From JBGTLA01 sp041744375 (GTDB lineage: Bacteria > Actinomycetota > Acidimicrobiia > Spongiisociales > ZC4RG35), in assembly GCA_041744375.1 (NCBI GenBank), contig JBGTLA010000151.1, forward strand, positions 1 through 10,834: a stretch of DNA of 10,834 bases, given 5' to 3'. A program made the translations under genes and the position numbers. Shown one piece after another: positions 1 through 6,898 of the stretch (position 1 is its first letter; each line of letters opens with the position of its first letter). The notes under the pieces were generated by a model, which saw only the letters and a list, made by a program, of their open reading frames with translations, was not told the DNA's origin and made no database searches.

Positions 1-534
1 GTGGGCGACCCGTTCGACCCCACCACCGACATCGGCCCCCTCATATCCGCCGACCATCGCCGCTCCGTCGATGGGTTCGTGTCCCGGGCCCGCCACGCCG
101 GCGCCCGGGTGGTGTGCGGAGGCGAGCCGGCCGGGAACGGCGGCTTCTTCTACTCTCCCACCCTCGTCACCGATGCAGCCCAGGACTCCGAAATCGTCCA
201 GGAGGAGGTCTTCGGCCCGGTGCTGGTGGTGCTTGCCTTCGAGGAGGAGGACGAAGCGGTGGCGCTGGCCAACGACGTCCAGTTCGGCCTGGCCTCTTCG
301 GTGTGGACCGCCGACGTGGGCCGGGCGTTGCGCTGCGCCCACCGCCTCGACTACGGCGTCGTGTGGGTCAACGACCATCTCCCCATCGTCTCAGAGATGC
401 CCCATGGCGGCGTCAAACAGTCCGGCTTCGGGCGCGACATGTCCCAGGCGGCGGTGCTGGAGCACACCGTGGGCAAACACATCATGATCCGCCACCAGCC
501 GGTCGACCCGCACGTCGAGTTCCGGCCCACCTGA
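1..534 (+). CDS. Aldehyde dehydrogenase, C-terminal part, gamma-aminobutyraldehyde dehydrogenase-like (5' end outside window)
   Basis: NAD(P)-dependent aldehyde dehydrogenase; cytoplasmic enzymes of this family oxidise an aldehyde to the carboxylate. Only the last 177 residues are present. The GDPFDPTTDIGPLIS stretch at the left edge normally follows the catalytic Cys loop, so the Rossmann half and the Cys lie upstream of the window, and the GTG at position 1 is not the true start. Visible family marks are EEVFGP (residues 68-73, cofactor-ribose-binding Glu and Phe) and, near residues 122-148, WVNDHLPIVSEMPHGG followed by KQSGFGRDMS. The SEMPHGG-KQSG form resembles PatD-type gamma-aminobutyraldehyde dehydrogenases and is close to betaine aldehyde dehydrogenases. 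It ends 20 bp from the convergent potA stop. Beside a polyamine importer, putrescine breakdown (4-aminobutanal to GABA) is the best guess. The family call is secure; the substrate is inferred. Confidence 0.9.
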   Translation: MGDPFDPTTDIGPLISADHRRSVDGFVSRARHAGARVVCGGEPAGNGGFFYSPTLVTDAAQDSEIVQEEVFGPVLVVLAFEEEDEAVALANDVQFGLASSVWTADVGRALRCAHRLDYGVVWVNDHLPIVSEMPHGGVKQSGFGRDMSQAAVLEHTVGKHIMIRHQPVDPHVEFRPT

Positions 535-554
535 GCCGCCCAGCGAGCCGACCC

Positions 555-1604
555 TCAGCCGAGGAGGACGACGGCCGCCTCGGGCGGCCAGGTGAGCGTG
601 ACCGCCGCGCCGATCTCGAGCCGGAGGGGACCCTGGTTGGTGACCACCAGCGGGCGGTCGAGGCCCTCGACTTCGACGTGGACGTGAGTCATGGCACCGT
701 AGAAGGACACGTCGGCCACCGTCCCCCGCAGCGAGTTGCGCCCCGCCTCTCCCTCCCCCAGCGACAGGCCGATCGTCTCGGGACGCACGGCCAGGCGGCC
801 GGGCCCGGCCCCAGGACGCCCGGGTGGAAGGACGAAGTCCCCCACCGCCGTCGAGATGGTCTCGGCTCCCACCTCCCCGGGAAGGAAGTTCATGGTGCCG
901 ATGAAACCGGCCACGAACAGGTCCTGGGGGTTCTCGTACAACGAAACCGGGTCGTCGACTTGGAGGACCCGGGCGTCGCTCATGACGGCGATGCGATCGG
1001 CCATCGACATGGCCTCGTCCTGGTCGTGGGTGACGATCACGAACGTGATCCCCACCTCGTGCTGGAGCCTCTTCAACTCCAGCTGCATCTCTCCCCTGAT
1101 CTGGCGGTCGAGGGCCGCCAGCGGCTCGTCCAACAACAGCACCCGGGGGCGCTTCACCACCGCCCGGGCCAGCGCCACCCGCTGGCTCTGACCCCCCGAG
1201 AGCTGGTGGGGTTTGCGCTCCGCCAACGGCGACAGGCTGACCATCTCCAGGATCTCGCCCACCCGGCGATCGATCTCGGCCTTGTCGATGTTCTCCTGGC
1301 GCAGCCCGTAGGCGACGTTGCGCCACACCGTCATGTGGGGGAAGAGGGCGTAGTTCTGGAACATCATGTTGACAGGGCGCCGGAACGGCTTCACTCCCAC
1401 GATGTCGGTGCCGTCCAACAGGACCTGCCCGGAGTCGGGTGTCTCGAACCCGGCCAGGATACGCAGCAGCGTCGTCTTGCCGCAGCCGCTCGGGCCCAAC
1501 AGGGCAAAGAACTCGTTCTCCCGGATCTGGAGCGAAACCTCGTCGAGGGCGGTGACGTCGCCGAAGGTCTTGGTCACCGAGACGACCTCGATCACGTTCC
1601 CCAT
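555..1604 (-). CDS. potA: Spermidine/putrescine ABC transporter ATP-binding protein PotA
   Basis: ATPase subunit that powers polyamine import from the inner face of the membrane. It has 349 residues, the usual length for PotA/CysA-type proteins. Visible motifs are Walker A GPSGCGKT (37-44), Q-loop Gln83, ABC signature LSGGQSQR (135-142), Walker B VLLLDE (155-160), D-loop AALD (163-166) and switch His193 in VTHDQDEA. A C-terminal TOBE-like domain starts near LAVRPETI (271-278) and runs to the end; in this family it often regulates the transporter. The ATG at 1604 is preceded by GGAG with a 7-nt spacer and lies one base after the potC stop, so it is the last gene of the leftward potDBCA operon. 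Family marks cannot separate spermidine from putrescine transport; PotG would be the alternative name. Confidence 0.93.
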   Translation of the reverse strand: MGNVIEVVSVTKTFGDVTALDEVSLQIRENEFFALLGPSGCGKTTLLRILAGFETPDSGQVLLDGTDIVGVKPFRRPVNMMFQNYALFPHMTVWRNVAYGLRQENIDKAEIDRRVGEILEMVSLSPLAERKPHQLSGGQSQRVALARAVVKRPRVLLLDEPLAALDRQIRGEMQLELKRLQHEVGITFVIVTHDQDEAMSMADRIAVMSDARVLQVDDPVSLYENPQDLFVAGFIGTMNFLPGEVGAETISTAVGDFVLPPGRPGAGPGRLAVRPETIGLSLGEGEAGRNSLRGTVADVSFYGAMTHVHVEVEGLDRPLVVTNQGPLRLEIGAAVTLTWPPEAAVVLLG

Positions 1605-1605
1605 A

Positions 1606-2373
1606 TCACCGCTCCGTCCTGGTGAGACGCTGGGAGGCGATGATGAGGGTGAACGAGACCCCGATGAGGACCACCGCCAGGGCGTTGACCGACGGCGGGA
1701 CCCCGAAGCGAACCATCCCGTAGATGACGATGGGGAGAGTCTGGGTGGTGGGCCCGGCCGTGAAGAAGGCGAGCACGAACTCGTCGAGCGACAGGGTGAA
1801 GGCCAGCAGCGCCCCCGCCATCACCCCGGGGAGGATGAGCGGCAGGGTGACACCGAAGAAGGTCTTCAGCTCGCCAGCTCCCAGGTCCATCGACGCCTCT
1901 TCCATGGCCGGGTCGAGGTTGTGGAGCCGTACCCGGACGATGGCCGCCACGAAGGCGATGTTGAAGAGGACGTGGGCGAGAAGCACCGACACGGTGCCGA
2001 GGGTGAAAGAGATGAGGGTGTAGAAGGCCAGCAGGGATATGGCCAGGACGATGTCGGGGACGATGGCCGGGGCCAGCACCACTGCGTCGAGCGCCAGGTT
2101 GGTGCCGACCCGTTCCAGGCCGACCGCCAGCAGGGTGCCGATGATGGTCGCCACCGCCGTCGCCCCCAGGGCGATGAGGATCGAGGTGCGGGCACCCGAG
2201 AGGATGGCCTGGTTCTCGACCAGCTCCCGGTACCAGCCGAACGTGAAGCCGCCCCAGGCCGTAGGCAACCCCGAGGCGTTGAACGACATCCCGAACAGCA
2301 CCACGATCGGCAGGTACAAGAACCCGTAGACGAGCACCAGATGAGCCTTGAGCCAGGGGCCAACCTCACCCAT
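1606..2373 (-). CDS. potC: Spermidine/putrescine ABC transporter permease PotC
   Basis: Inner-membrane permease half of the polyamine importer, 255 residues (typical for PotC). Six hydrophobic segments are visible at about residues 11-30, 62-85, 95-118, 126-146, 176-200 and 229-248. The cytoplasmic EAA loop, which docks on the ATPase, reads EEASMDLGAGELKTFFGVTLP (158-178, central Gly at 165). The segment LSLDEFVLAFFTAGP is characteristic of PotC/PotI rather than PotB. The ATG at 2373 overlaps the end of potB by 8 bp, and its stop is separated from potA by a single base, so tight translational coupling is likely. Its pairing with the adjacent PotB-like permease supports a PotB-PotC heterodimer. 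Confidence 0.92.
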   Translation of the reverse strand: MGEVGPWLKAHLVLVYGFLYLPIVVLFGMSFNASGLPTAWGGFTFGWYRELVENQAILSGARTSILIALGATAVATIIGTLLAVGLERVGTNLALDAVVLAPAIVPDIVLAISLLAFYTLISFTLGTVSVLLAHVLFNIAFVAAIVRVRLHNLDPAMEEASMDLGAGELKTFFGVTLPLILPGVMAGALLAFTLSLDEFVLAFFTAGPTTQTLPIVIYGMVRFGVPPSVNALAVVLIGVSFTLIIASQRLTRTER

Positions 2374-3286
2374 GGCGCCCCCGGGTGCGGGTGCGCCGCA
2401 ACAGGAGCGCCTGGCCCATCAGCAGTAGCATCATCAGGCCGATGAGCGACATTCCCAGTACCGACCCGAACGGCCAGTCGCGGGCGCGCAGGAACTGGTC
2501 GCGGATGAGGTTGCCGACCATCACCGTCCGCCCGCCCCCCAACAGCTCGGGGATGACGAAGTTCCCCAGGGAGGGGACGAACACGAAGATGCAGCCCGCC
2601 ACCACCCCGGGGAGGGTGAGGGGGAAGGTGACGGTGAGGAACGTGCGCACCGACGACGCCCCCAGGTCGGCTGATGCCTCCCGCAGGGCGGGGTCGAGCC
2701 GCTCGATGGAGGCGTAGAGAGGTAACACCATGAGGGGCAGGTAGATGTAGACGAGGCCGACCACCACCGCCCCCTCGTTGTAGAGCAGGCTGAGGGGGGC
2801 CCCCACGATGCCGGTGCCGGTCAGGATCGAGTTGATGAGACCGACCGGGTTGAGCAGCACGATCCAGGCGTAGGTTCGGATGAGAAAGTTGCTCCAGAAG
2901 GGCAGGACCACCAACAACAGCCCCACGGTGCGGAGACGGCGGGGAAGGGAGGCAATGGCGTAGGCGGCCGGGTAGGCCAACAGGAGGGAGATCCCGGTGG
3001 CGATGAGGGCGAGGCGGATCGAGTTGGCCACCACCCGCAAGAACACCGGGTCGGCCAGGCGGCGGAAATTGTCGAACGTGAACTCGTAGACCACTCCCCC
3101 AAAGGTGCCCCGGCGGAAGAAGGCGTAGGTGAGGACCAGGGCGACGGGGACGACCAGGAACACCGCCAGGTAGGTGAGCCCCGGACCCAAGGTGAAAGCA
3201 CCCACACGCCACCGTCCCGGCCGGGTGACGGGAGGTGGGGGAGTTGGAGCTCCCCCACCTCTCAGGAGCTGGTCGGGGGCCCTCAA
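2366..3286 (-). CDS. potB: Spermidine/putrescine ABC transporter permease PotB
   Basis: First permease of the polyamine importer. From the start used here it has 306 residues. Membrane segments are seen at about 34-57, 85-111, 120-145, 173-195, 223-246 and 275-296. PFWSNFLIRTYAW (129-141) is typical of PotB/PotH, and the EAA loop is LREASADLGASSVRTFLTVTFP (201-222). The start is uncertain. Only two in-frame start codons were found near the potD end: TTG at 3286, which overlaps the potD stop as TTGA, and GTG at 3205, giving 279 residues. I chose the TTG because it keeps the basic RPGRWR stretch before helix 1, as positive-inside topology expects, and because it would be coupled to potD. The GTG has a slightly better GGTGG-like leader. 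The reading frame continues open further upstream only as a shadow of potD. Confidence 0.88.
   Translation of the reverse strand: MRAPDQLLRGGGAPTPPPPVTRPGRWRVGAFTLGPGLTYLAVFLVVPVALVLTYAFFRRGTFGGVVYEFTFDNFRRLADPVFLRVVANSIRLALIATGISLLLAYPAAYAIASLPRRLRTVGLLLVVLPFWSNFLIRTYAWIVLLNPVGLINSILTGTGIVGAPLSLLYNEGAVVVGLVYIYLPLMVLPLYASIERLDPALREASADLGASSVRTFLTVTFPLTLPGVVAGCIFVFVPSLGNFVIPELLGGGRTVMVGNLIRDQFLRARDWPFGSVLGMSLIGLMMLLLMGQALLLRRTRTRGRHG
3233..3260 (-). promoter_or_regulatory. Perfect 11-bp stem-loop at the potD-potB junction
   Basis: AGGTGGGGGAG at 3233-3243 is perfectly complementary to CTCCCCCACCT at 3250-3260, leaving a 6-nt loop. It lies 23 bp downstream of the potD stop in the leftward transcript. 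No run of U follows, so it is not a standard intrinsic terminator. Such hairpins after a binding-protein gene often protect or process the upstream mRNA so that the receptor is made in excess over the permeases. If potB starts at TTG 3286, the stem lies inside its first codons; if at GTG 3205, it is intergenic. The structure is seen directly; the role is inferred. Confidence 0.6.
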
Positions 3287-4359
3287 CCGCCGGCGGCCAC
3301 CCGAGTGGCGATCTCGGTGTACATGGGCTGGGCGTCGCCCAGGTCCTCGAGGGCCTCTTGTCCCAGCAGCTCGGCCGGGGACATTGCCAGGTTGGGGAAC
3401 GCTTCGAACAGCGAGCCGTCGACCATGTCCATGGCCGGGGCGTTGGGTGTCTTGTAGAGGATGTTCTCTACCACCCAGGCGTGGGTTTCGGGCTCGATCA
3501 CCCAGTTGATGAAGGCGTGAGCCGCCTCCTTGTTCTCCGAGGACTCGAGGATCACCATGGTGTCGACCCACAGGTCGGATCCCTCCGAGGGGATGACGAA
3601 CTCGACGTTGGGGTCCTCGGCGATGGCGTAGTTGCACCAGCCGTCCCAGGCCACCACCAGCGAGGCCTCGCCGGTGACGAGCTTGGAGTAGAAGGTGGTG
3701 TCGTCGAAGGCGAGGAGGTTCTCGCGGGCGCTCAACAACAGCTCCTCCACCTGGGCCATCTCGCCTTCGTCGGTGGTGTTGACCGAGAAGCCGAGGGCCT
3801 TCTGCGCCGGGAGCATCAGCCACCGCTCGGTGGCCAGCATCGTGATCTTGCCGGCGACGTCGTCGGCGGGCTCCAGCACGTCACGCCAGCTGGTGGGAGA
3901 CGACGACACCAGGTCTGAGCGGTAGCAGAGGCCGGTGGTACCCCACGTGTAGGGAACCGAGAAACGGTTGCCCGGGTCGTGGGCGAGTTCGTCGGCCTCG
4001 GGGTAGTAGTCGGCCAGGTTGGGGATCTGCTCGTGGTCGAGGTCGGCCAGCAGACCCTGTTCGGCCATGGCCTGGGCGAACTGGCCGGTGACGAACACCA
4101 CGTCGAAGCCGGAACCGCCGGCAGTAACCAGCTTGGACACGATCTCCTCGTTGGTGGCGTGGTAGGTGAGGCTGGCCTCCACCCCGGTGGCTTCGGCGAA
4201 GTTGGAGACGAGGTCGTCGGGCATGTACGCCTCCCAGTTGGAGATGACCAGGCTCTGGTCTTCCAGGGGGACGTCGGAGGCGGCGTCGCCCCCGCAGGCG
4301 GCGGCCACCACCGCCAGGGCGGAGGCGATACACAACAGACGCAACAGGGGCTTGTTCAC
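3283..4359 (-). CDS. potD: Spermidine/putrescine-binding lipoprotein PotD
   Basis: Extracellular polyamine receptor of the ABC importer, 358 residues. The N-terminus MNKPLLRLLC with a hydrophobic core ends in a lipobox VAAAC, so Cys22 should be lipidated and anchor the protein to the membrane. The mature part is a type-2 periplasmic-binding fold of the PotD/PotF family. NWEAYMPDDL (41-50), PYTWGTTGL (136-144), AWDGWC (237-242), LWVDTMVI (263-270) and LYKTPN (301-306) correspond to segments that line the polyamine site in E. coli PotD; the Trp, Tyr and Asp residues that hold the ligand appear kept (W42, Y45, W264, D266). The GTG at 4359 is preceded by AAGGA with an 8-nt spacer. It is the first gene of the operon. 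Polyamine binding is strongly supported; putrescine versus spermidine preference cannot be read. Confidence 0.93.
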   Translation of the reverse strand: MNKPLLRLLCIASALAVVAAACGGDAASDVPLEDQSLVISNWEAYMPDDLVSNFAEATGVEASLTYHATNEEIVSKLVTAGGSGFDVVFVTGQFAQAMAEQGLLADLDHEQIPNLADYYPEADELAHDPGNRFSVPYTWGTTGLCYRSDLVSSSPTSWRDVLEPADDVAGKITMLATERWLMLPAQKALGFSVNTTDEGEMAQVEELLLSARENLLAFDDTTFYSKLVTGEASLVVAWDGWCNYAIAEDPNVEFVIPSEGSDLWVDTMVILESSENKEAAHAFINWVIEPETHAWVVENILYKTPNAPAMDMVDGSLFEAFPNLAMSPAELLGQEALEDLGDAQPMYTEIATRVAAGG

Positions 4360-4481
4360 GGTCGGTTCCTTCTCTCTGTGCTGTAGGCGCCGATCGACGG
4401 CGGAGTGAGTGTAGGAAGGCGAGCACCCACCGTGGGCGAGATTGCTACCGTGCCGATGCCCCAGCCGGAGAAAGGCCTTCC
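4360..4481. promoter_or_regulatory. Divergent promoter region between potD and the glycosyltransferase gene
   Basis: This 122-bp gap is the only non-coding DNA from which both the leftward pot operon and the rightward glycosyltransferase unit can be transcribed. On the minus strand TACACT (4413 to 4408) is a possible -10 box giving a leader of about 40 nt, but no good -35 is seen. On the plus strand TACCGT (4446-4451) is an equally weak -10 candidate. A small dyad CCCAC-C-GTGGG (4426-4436) sits between them, and CGCCG-ATCGA-CGGCG (4388-4402) is a second one. Ribosome sites are clear: AAGGA for potD and GGAGAAAGG (4468-4476) for the glycosyltransferase. The promoter boxes are tentative. Confidence 0.4.
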
Positions 4482-5783
4482 ATGTCCGCCGAACGTCTCA
4501 CCGTGGTTTTCTTCCCCGAGGCCGCCTACGGCCCCACCAACAACTGTGTGGGGATCGGGCGGGTTCTCCGCGAACGCGGCCACCGGGTGGTGTTCGCCGC
4601 CGAGGCGTCCTATGAGGGAACGCTCGAGAAGTACGGCTTCGAAGAAGCCACCGTCCACCTGGCGGAACCGGCCGAAACCGAAGAGGACCCGGGACAGTTC
4701 TGGAAGGATTTCATCCGCGAGACGGCTCCCGAGTTCCGCAAGCCGACCATCGAACAGCTCGACACCTTCATCAAGCCGGTGTGGGAGGCCCTCATCGACG
4801 GGGCCCGCTACGTCGAGGACACCCTCTCGGGCGTGCTCGACGACGTCGGGGCCGACGTGGTGGTGGAGGACAACGTGTTGTGCTTCCCCGCCACCGTTAC
4901 CGCCGGTGTCCCCTGGGTTCGCATCACCTCCTGCAACCCTCTGGAGTTGAAGGACCCGGCCATCCCCCCGGTGTTCTCCGGGTGCCCCGCCGCCGACCGG
5001 AGCGGCTGGGACGAATTCGTCGCCGAGTACCGCCGCACCCACGGCGAGATTTGGGGGAGCTTCAACGAGTGGTGCGTCTCCCAGGGCACCGATCCCTTGC
5101 CCGACCTGGAATTCATCCACCAGTCGCCCTGGCTCAACATGTACCTGTACCCGGAGGCGGCCGACTACCAGCGCCGGAACCCGCTCGACCCGACCTGGCA
5201 CCGTCTGGAATCGTCGGTGCGCACCACCGACGATTCTTTCGAGCTGCCCGCCGAACTGGAGGGCGACGGCAGCCTGGTCTATTTGAGCCTGGGCAGCCTG
5301 GGATCGGCCGACGTGGCACTCATGCAACACCTGGTGGAGGTGCTGGCCGACACCCCGCACCGTTTCATCGTGTCGAAGGGCCCACAGCACTCCGAGTACG
5401 AGCTGGCCGACAACATGTGGGGAGCAGAGTTCCTGCCCCAGACCAACATTCTGCCCCTCGTCGACCTGGTCATCACCCACGGGGGCAACAACACCATCAC
5501 CGAGGCTTTCCACTTCGGCAAGCCGATGGTGGTGCTGCCGCTGTTCTGGGACCAGTACGACAACGCCCAACGCGTCGACGAGTTGGGCTTCGGTGTGCGC
5601 CTCCCCACCTACACCTTCGAGCCCGACCAGATGACCGGCGCTCTCGACCGGCTCCTGGCCGACGACGACCTGACCCGCCGCCTGGGCGAGGTGTCGTCCC
5701 GGCTCAAGGCCGACCCCGGCACCCAGAAAGCCGCCGACCTGATCGAGCGGCTGGGCCGCACCCGCCAACCGGTGCACCGATGA
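4482..5783 (+). CDS. GT1/MGT-like glycosyltransferase with a substituted catalytic-His position
   Basis: GT-B fold glycosyltransferase resembling UDP-glucuronosyl/macrolide glycosyltransferases, 433 residues, no signal or membrane segment, so probably cytosolic. The C-terminal half has the nucleotide-sugar site: ITHGGNNTITEAFHFGKP (331-348) and VLPLFWDQYDNAQRV (351-365), with the His-Gly-Gly and Asp-Gln pairs of the family; VYLSLGSLGS (266-275) begins this domain. The N-terminal acceptor domain starts FFPEAAYGPTNNCVGIG, then RVLRERGHRVVFAAE. Where family members read G-H-x-x-P with the catalytic-base His, this protein has G17-P18-T19-N20-N21, so that His is absent. The ATG at 4482 follows GGAGAAAGG at 5 nt. 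The stop overlaps the cupin start (ATGA). The acceptor is unknown; a polyamine-related acceptor is suggested only by the divergent pot operon. Confidence 0.85.
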   Translation: MSAERLTVVFFPEAAYGPTNNCVGIGRVLRERGHRVVFAAEASYEGTLEKYGFEEATVHLAEPAETEEDPGQFWKDFIRETAPEFRKPTIEQLDTFIKPVWEALIDGARYVEDTLSGVLDDVGADVVVEDNVLCFPATVTAGVPWVRITSCNPLELKDPAIPPVFSGCPAADRSGWDEFVAEYRRTHGEIWGSFNEWCVSQGTDPLPDLEFIHQSPWLNMYLYPEAADYQRRNPLDPTWHRLESSVRTTDDSFELPAELEGDGSLVYLSLGSLGSADVALMQHLVEVLADTPHRFIVSKGPQHSEYELADNMWGAEFLPQTNILPLVDLVITHGGNNTITEAFHFGKPMVVLPLFWDQYDNAQRVDELGFGVRLPTYTFEPDQMTGALDRLLADDDLTRRLGEVSSRLKADPGTQKAADLIERLGRTRQPVHR

Positions 5784-6124
5784 CCGCCGAAGCCGTCGCC
5801 GGCGACGGCCCCCTCGACTGGACCGAGGTACCCCGCCCCGCCGGCGACGAGGCTCCTCCCGGCGAGGAGGTGGTCACCTACCGCTCCGCCGATGGCAACT
5901 TCGTCACCGGGTTTTGGCGGCGGGTCCCCGAAGAGGGGCCGATGGACCTCACCTACGACGAGGTTGCATACATCATCGAGGGCCAGGTGGAGGTCACCAC
6001 CGACGACGGCCAGGTGCTGGTGGTGGGACCCGGCGACTTGCTCCAGACCCCCAAAGGCACCAAGGCGACCTGGCGGGCCCTGACTCCGGTACGCAAGTTC
6101 TGGGCCATCTACAAGCACGACTGA
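5780..6124 (+). CDS. Small single-domain cupin, DUF861 (Cupin_3) type
   Basis: 114-residue protein forming one beta-barrel cupin. The first cupin motif is YDEVAYIIEGQVEV (59-72) and the second GPGDLLQTPKGTKATW (83-98), followed by the VRKFWAIYKHD end common in DUF861 proteins. The two metal-binding His residues of classical cupins are not at the expected motif-1 positions, as is usual for this subfamily, so a metal-dependent oxygenase role cannot be assumed. Members are often found beside amine and polyamine catabolism genes and are of largely unknown function. The ATG at 5780 shares ATGA with the glycosyltransferase stop, so the two are translationally coupled and probably act together. The start is fixed by this overlap and by the N-terminal position of the barrel; no good ribosome site precedes it. 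Confidence 0.82.
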   Translation: MTAEAVAGDGPLDWTEVPRPAGDEAPPGEEVVTYRSADGNFVTGFWRRVPEEGPMDLTYDEVAYIIEGQVEVTTDDGQVLVVGPGDLLQTPKGTKATWRALTPVRKFWAIYKHD

Positions 6125-6421
6125 GGCGAGAGGGATCGACCCGCCGGTGAACGACGGCTGACGTCCCACGTCCCGGTGACCCGCAAGCAGGCGGCGGCGT
6201 TCCGGCGGCGCCCTCTCGAGTAGGCGGCCCGGAACAGAGCTCATCGCCGCTCGTACCCCAACTGCGGGACGACCTGCCCTACTCCCTGCGACGAACCCGG
6301 TCCCGGGCTCGTCCCGATCATGGAGCCGATGTGGAGCGAGCCTGGACCAAACGAGGATGAGCCTCCCCGATGCTGCGGGACGTCTCCGGCATCAGGCCGG
6401 TCCGATCCGAAAGGACTGCAC
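6125..6421. other. Intergenic region with repeated GGGACG motifs, no gene seen
   Basis: No convincing coding region, RNA gene or terminator is seen in these 297 bp. It holds five copies of GGGACG/CGTCCC: two in tandem as ACGTCCC-ACGTCCC (6161-6174), one at 6266-6271, one at 6310-6315 and one at 6377-6382. Two of them are parts of the same 10-mer CTGCGGGACG (6262-6271 and 6373-6382). A short imperfect palindrome lies around 6293-6310. The region must contain the promoter for the small membrane protein gene, but no clear -10/-35 pair is visible. The ribosome site GAAAGGA is at 6409-6415. Confidence 0.5.
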
Positions 6422-6862
6422 ATGAGTAACGCGACCATCGACCGGCCGCTCGCCGTTGCACCCCGCGGCCGTGGCGGCATCTGGTTCGGGGTAGCCGCCG
6501 TCGCCGTGGCGCTCTTGGTGGTGATGACTGTCATGGCGAGCGGCGTCTTTGCTCCCGGTAACGTCGGAACAGCCGATCCGGCTTCTTTGTCCCGAGCCCA
6601 GCAAGCGTCCGCCGACCGGCTCACGGGCCTGGCCGAGGCCGACAGTCTGGCCGCCATCCTCCGGCGACAGGAGGCGGAGGCGGCCCGCTGGCAGGCACTA
6701 GCCGACTACTACCAGTTCTGGACGCAAGCGAATCGGGCCGCCGCCGATCGCCTCACCGGCCTGGCCGGCCACGGCGGATCAGCGGGGCTAACCCGCGCCC
6801 AGCAGGCGGAAAGCGAACGGCTGGCCGGATTGGCCCAATTCCACGAGAGCAACGCTCCGTGA
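6422..6862 (+). CDS. Small single-pass membrane protein with four degenerate ~22-residue repeats, unknown function
   Basis: I do not recognise a named family. The 146-residue product has a short N-terminus, one hydrophobic helix at about residues 20-43 (GIWFGVAAVAVALLVVMTVM) and an Ala/Arg/Gln-rich remainder that is predicted helical. The core (A/S)-x-R-(L/W)-x-(G/A)-L-A recurs at 64-71, 87-94, 108-115 and 131-138, a spacing of 23, 21 and 23 residues; the first and last copies are preceded by RAQQA. The three basic residues before the helix (R8, R15, R17) suggest an N-inside topology, with the repeats outside. The ATG at 6422 has GAAAGGA at a 6-nt spacer; an ATG at 6320 in the same frame would add a stretch without coding character. 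The gene ends 79 bp before the large receptor-regulator, so they may be co-transcribed and the product could be its partner, which is inference. Confidence 0.75.
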   Translation: MSNATIDRPLAVAPRGRGGIWFGVAAVAVALLVVMTVMASGVFAPGNVGTADPASLSRAQQASADRLTGLAEADSLAAILRRQEAEAARWQALADYYQFWTQANRAAADRLTGLAGHGGSAGLTRAQQAESERLAGLAQFHESNAP

Positions 6863-6898
6863 CCACTCCGCCGCGTACGCTTCCGGCAAGGACTGAAC

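Noticed and set aside
3287..3823. Extension of potB to an ATG at 3823 (485 residues)
   Set aside because: The extra residues are an Arg/Gly-rich shadow of potD in another frame; PotB proteins are close to 280-310 residues.
4360..4440. Riboswitch in the potD leader
   Set aside because: The leader is only about 40-80 nt and shows no conserved aptamer pattern.
4356..5777. Minus-strand open frame (473 codons) covering the glycosyltransferase
   Set aside because: It mirrors a gene with clear GT-B motifs, has low-complexity Val/Gly/Glu content and shows no recognisable domain.
6185..6225. Possible terminator hairpin in the GGCGGCGGCGTTCCGGCGGCGCC stretch after the cupin
   Set aside because: The GGCGGCG copies are direct repeats, not inverted, so they do not form a long stem, and no U-tract follows.
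6320..6421. Upstream ATG at 6320 for the small membrane protein
   Set aside because: The extra 34 residues look non-coding, and the ATG at 6422 has a well-spaced GAAAGGA ribosome site and gives a normal N-terminus before the membrane helix.
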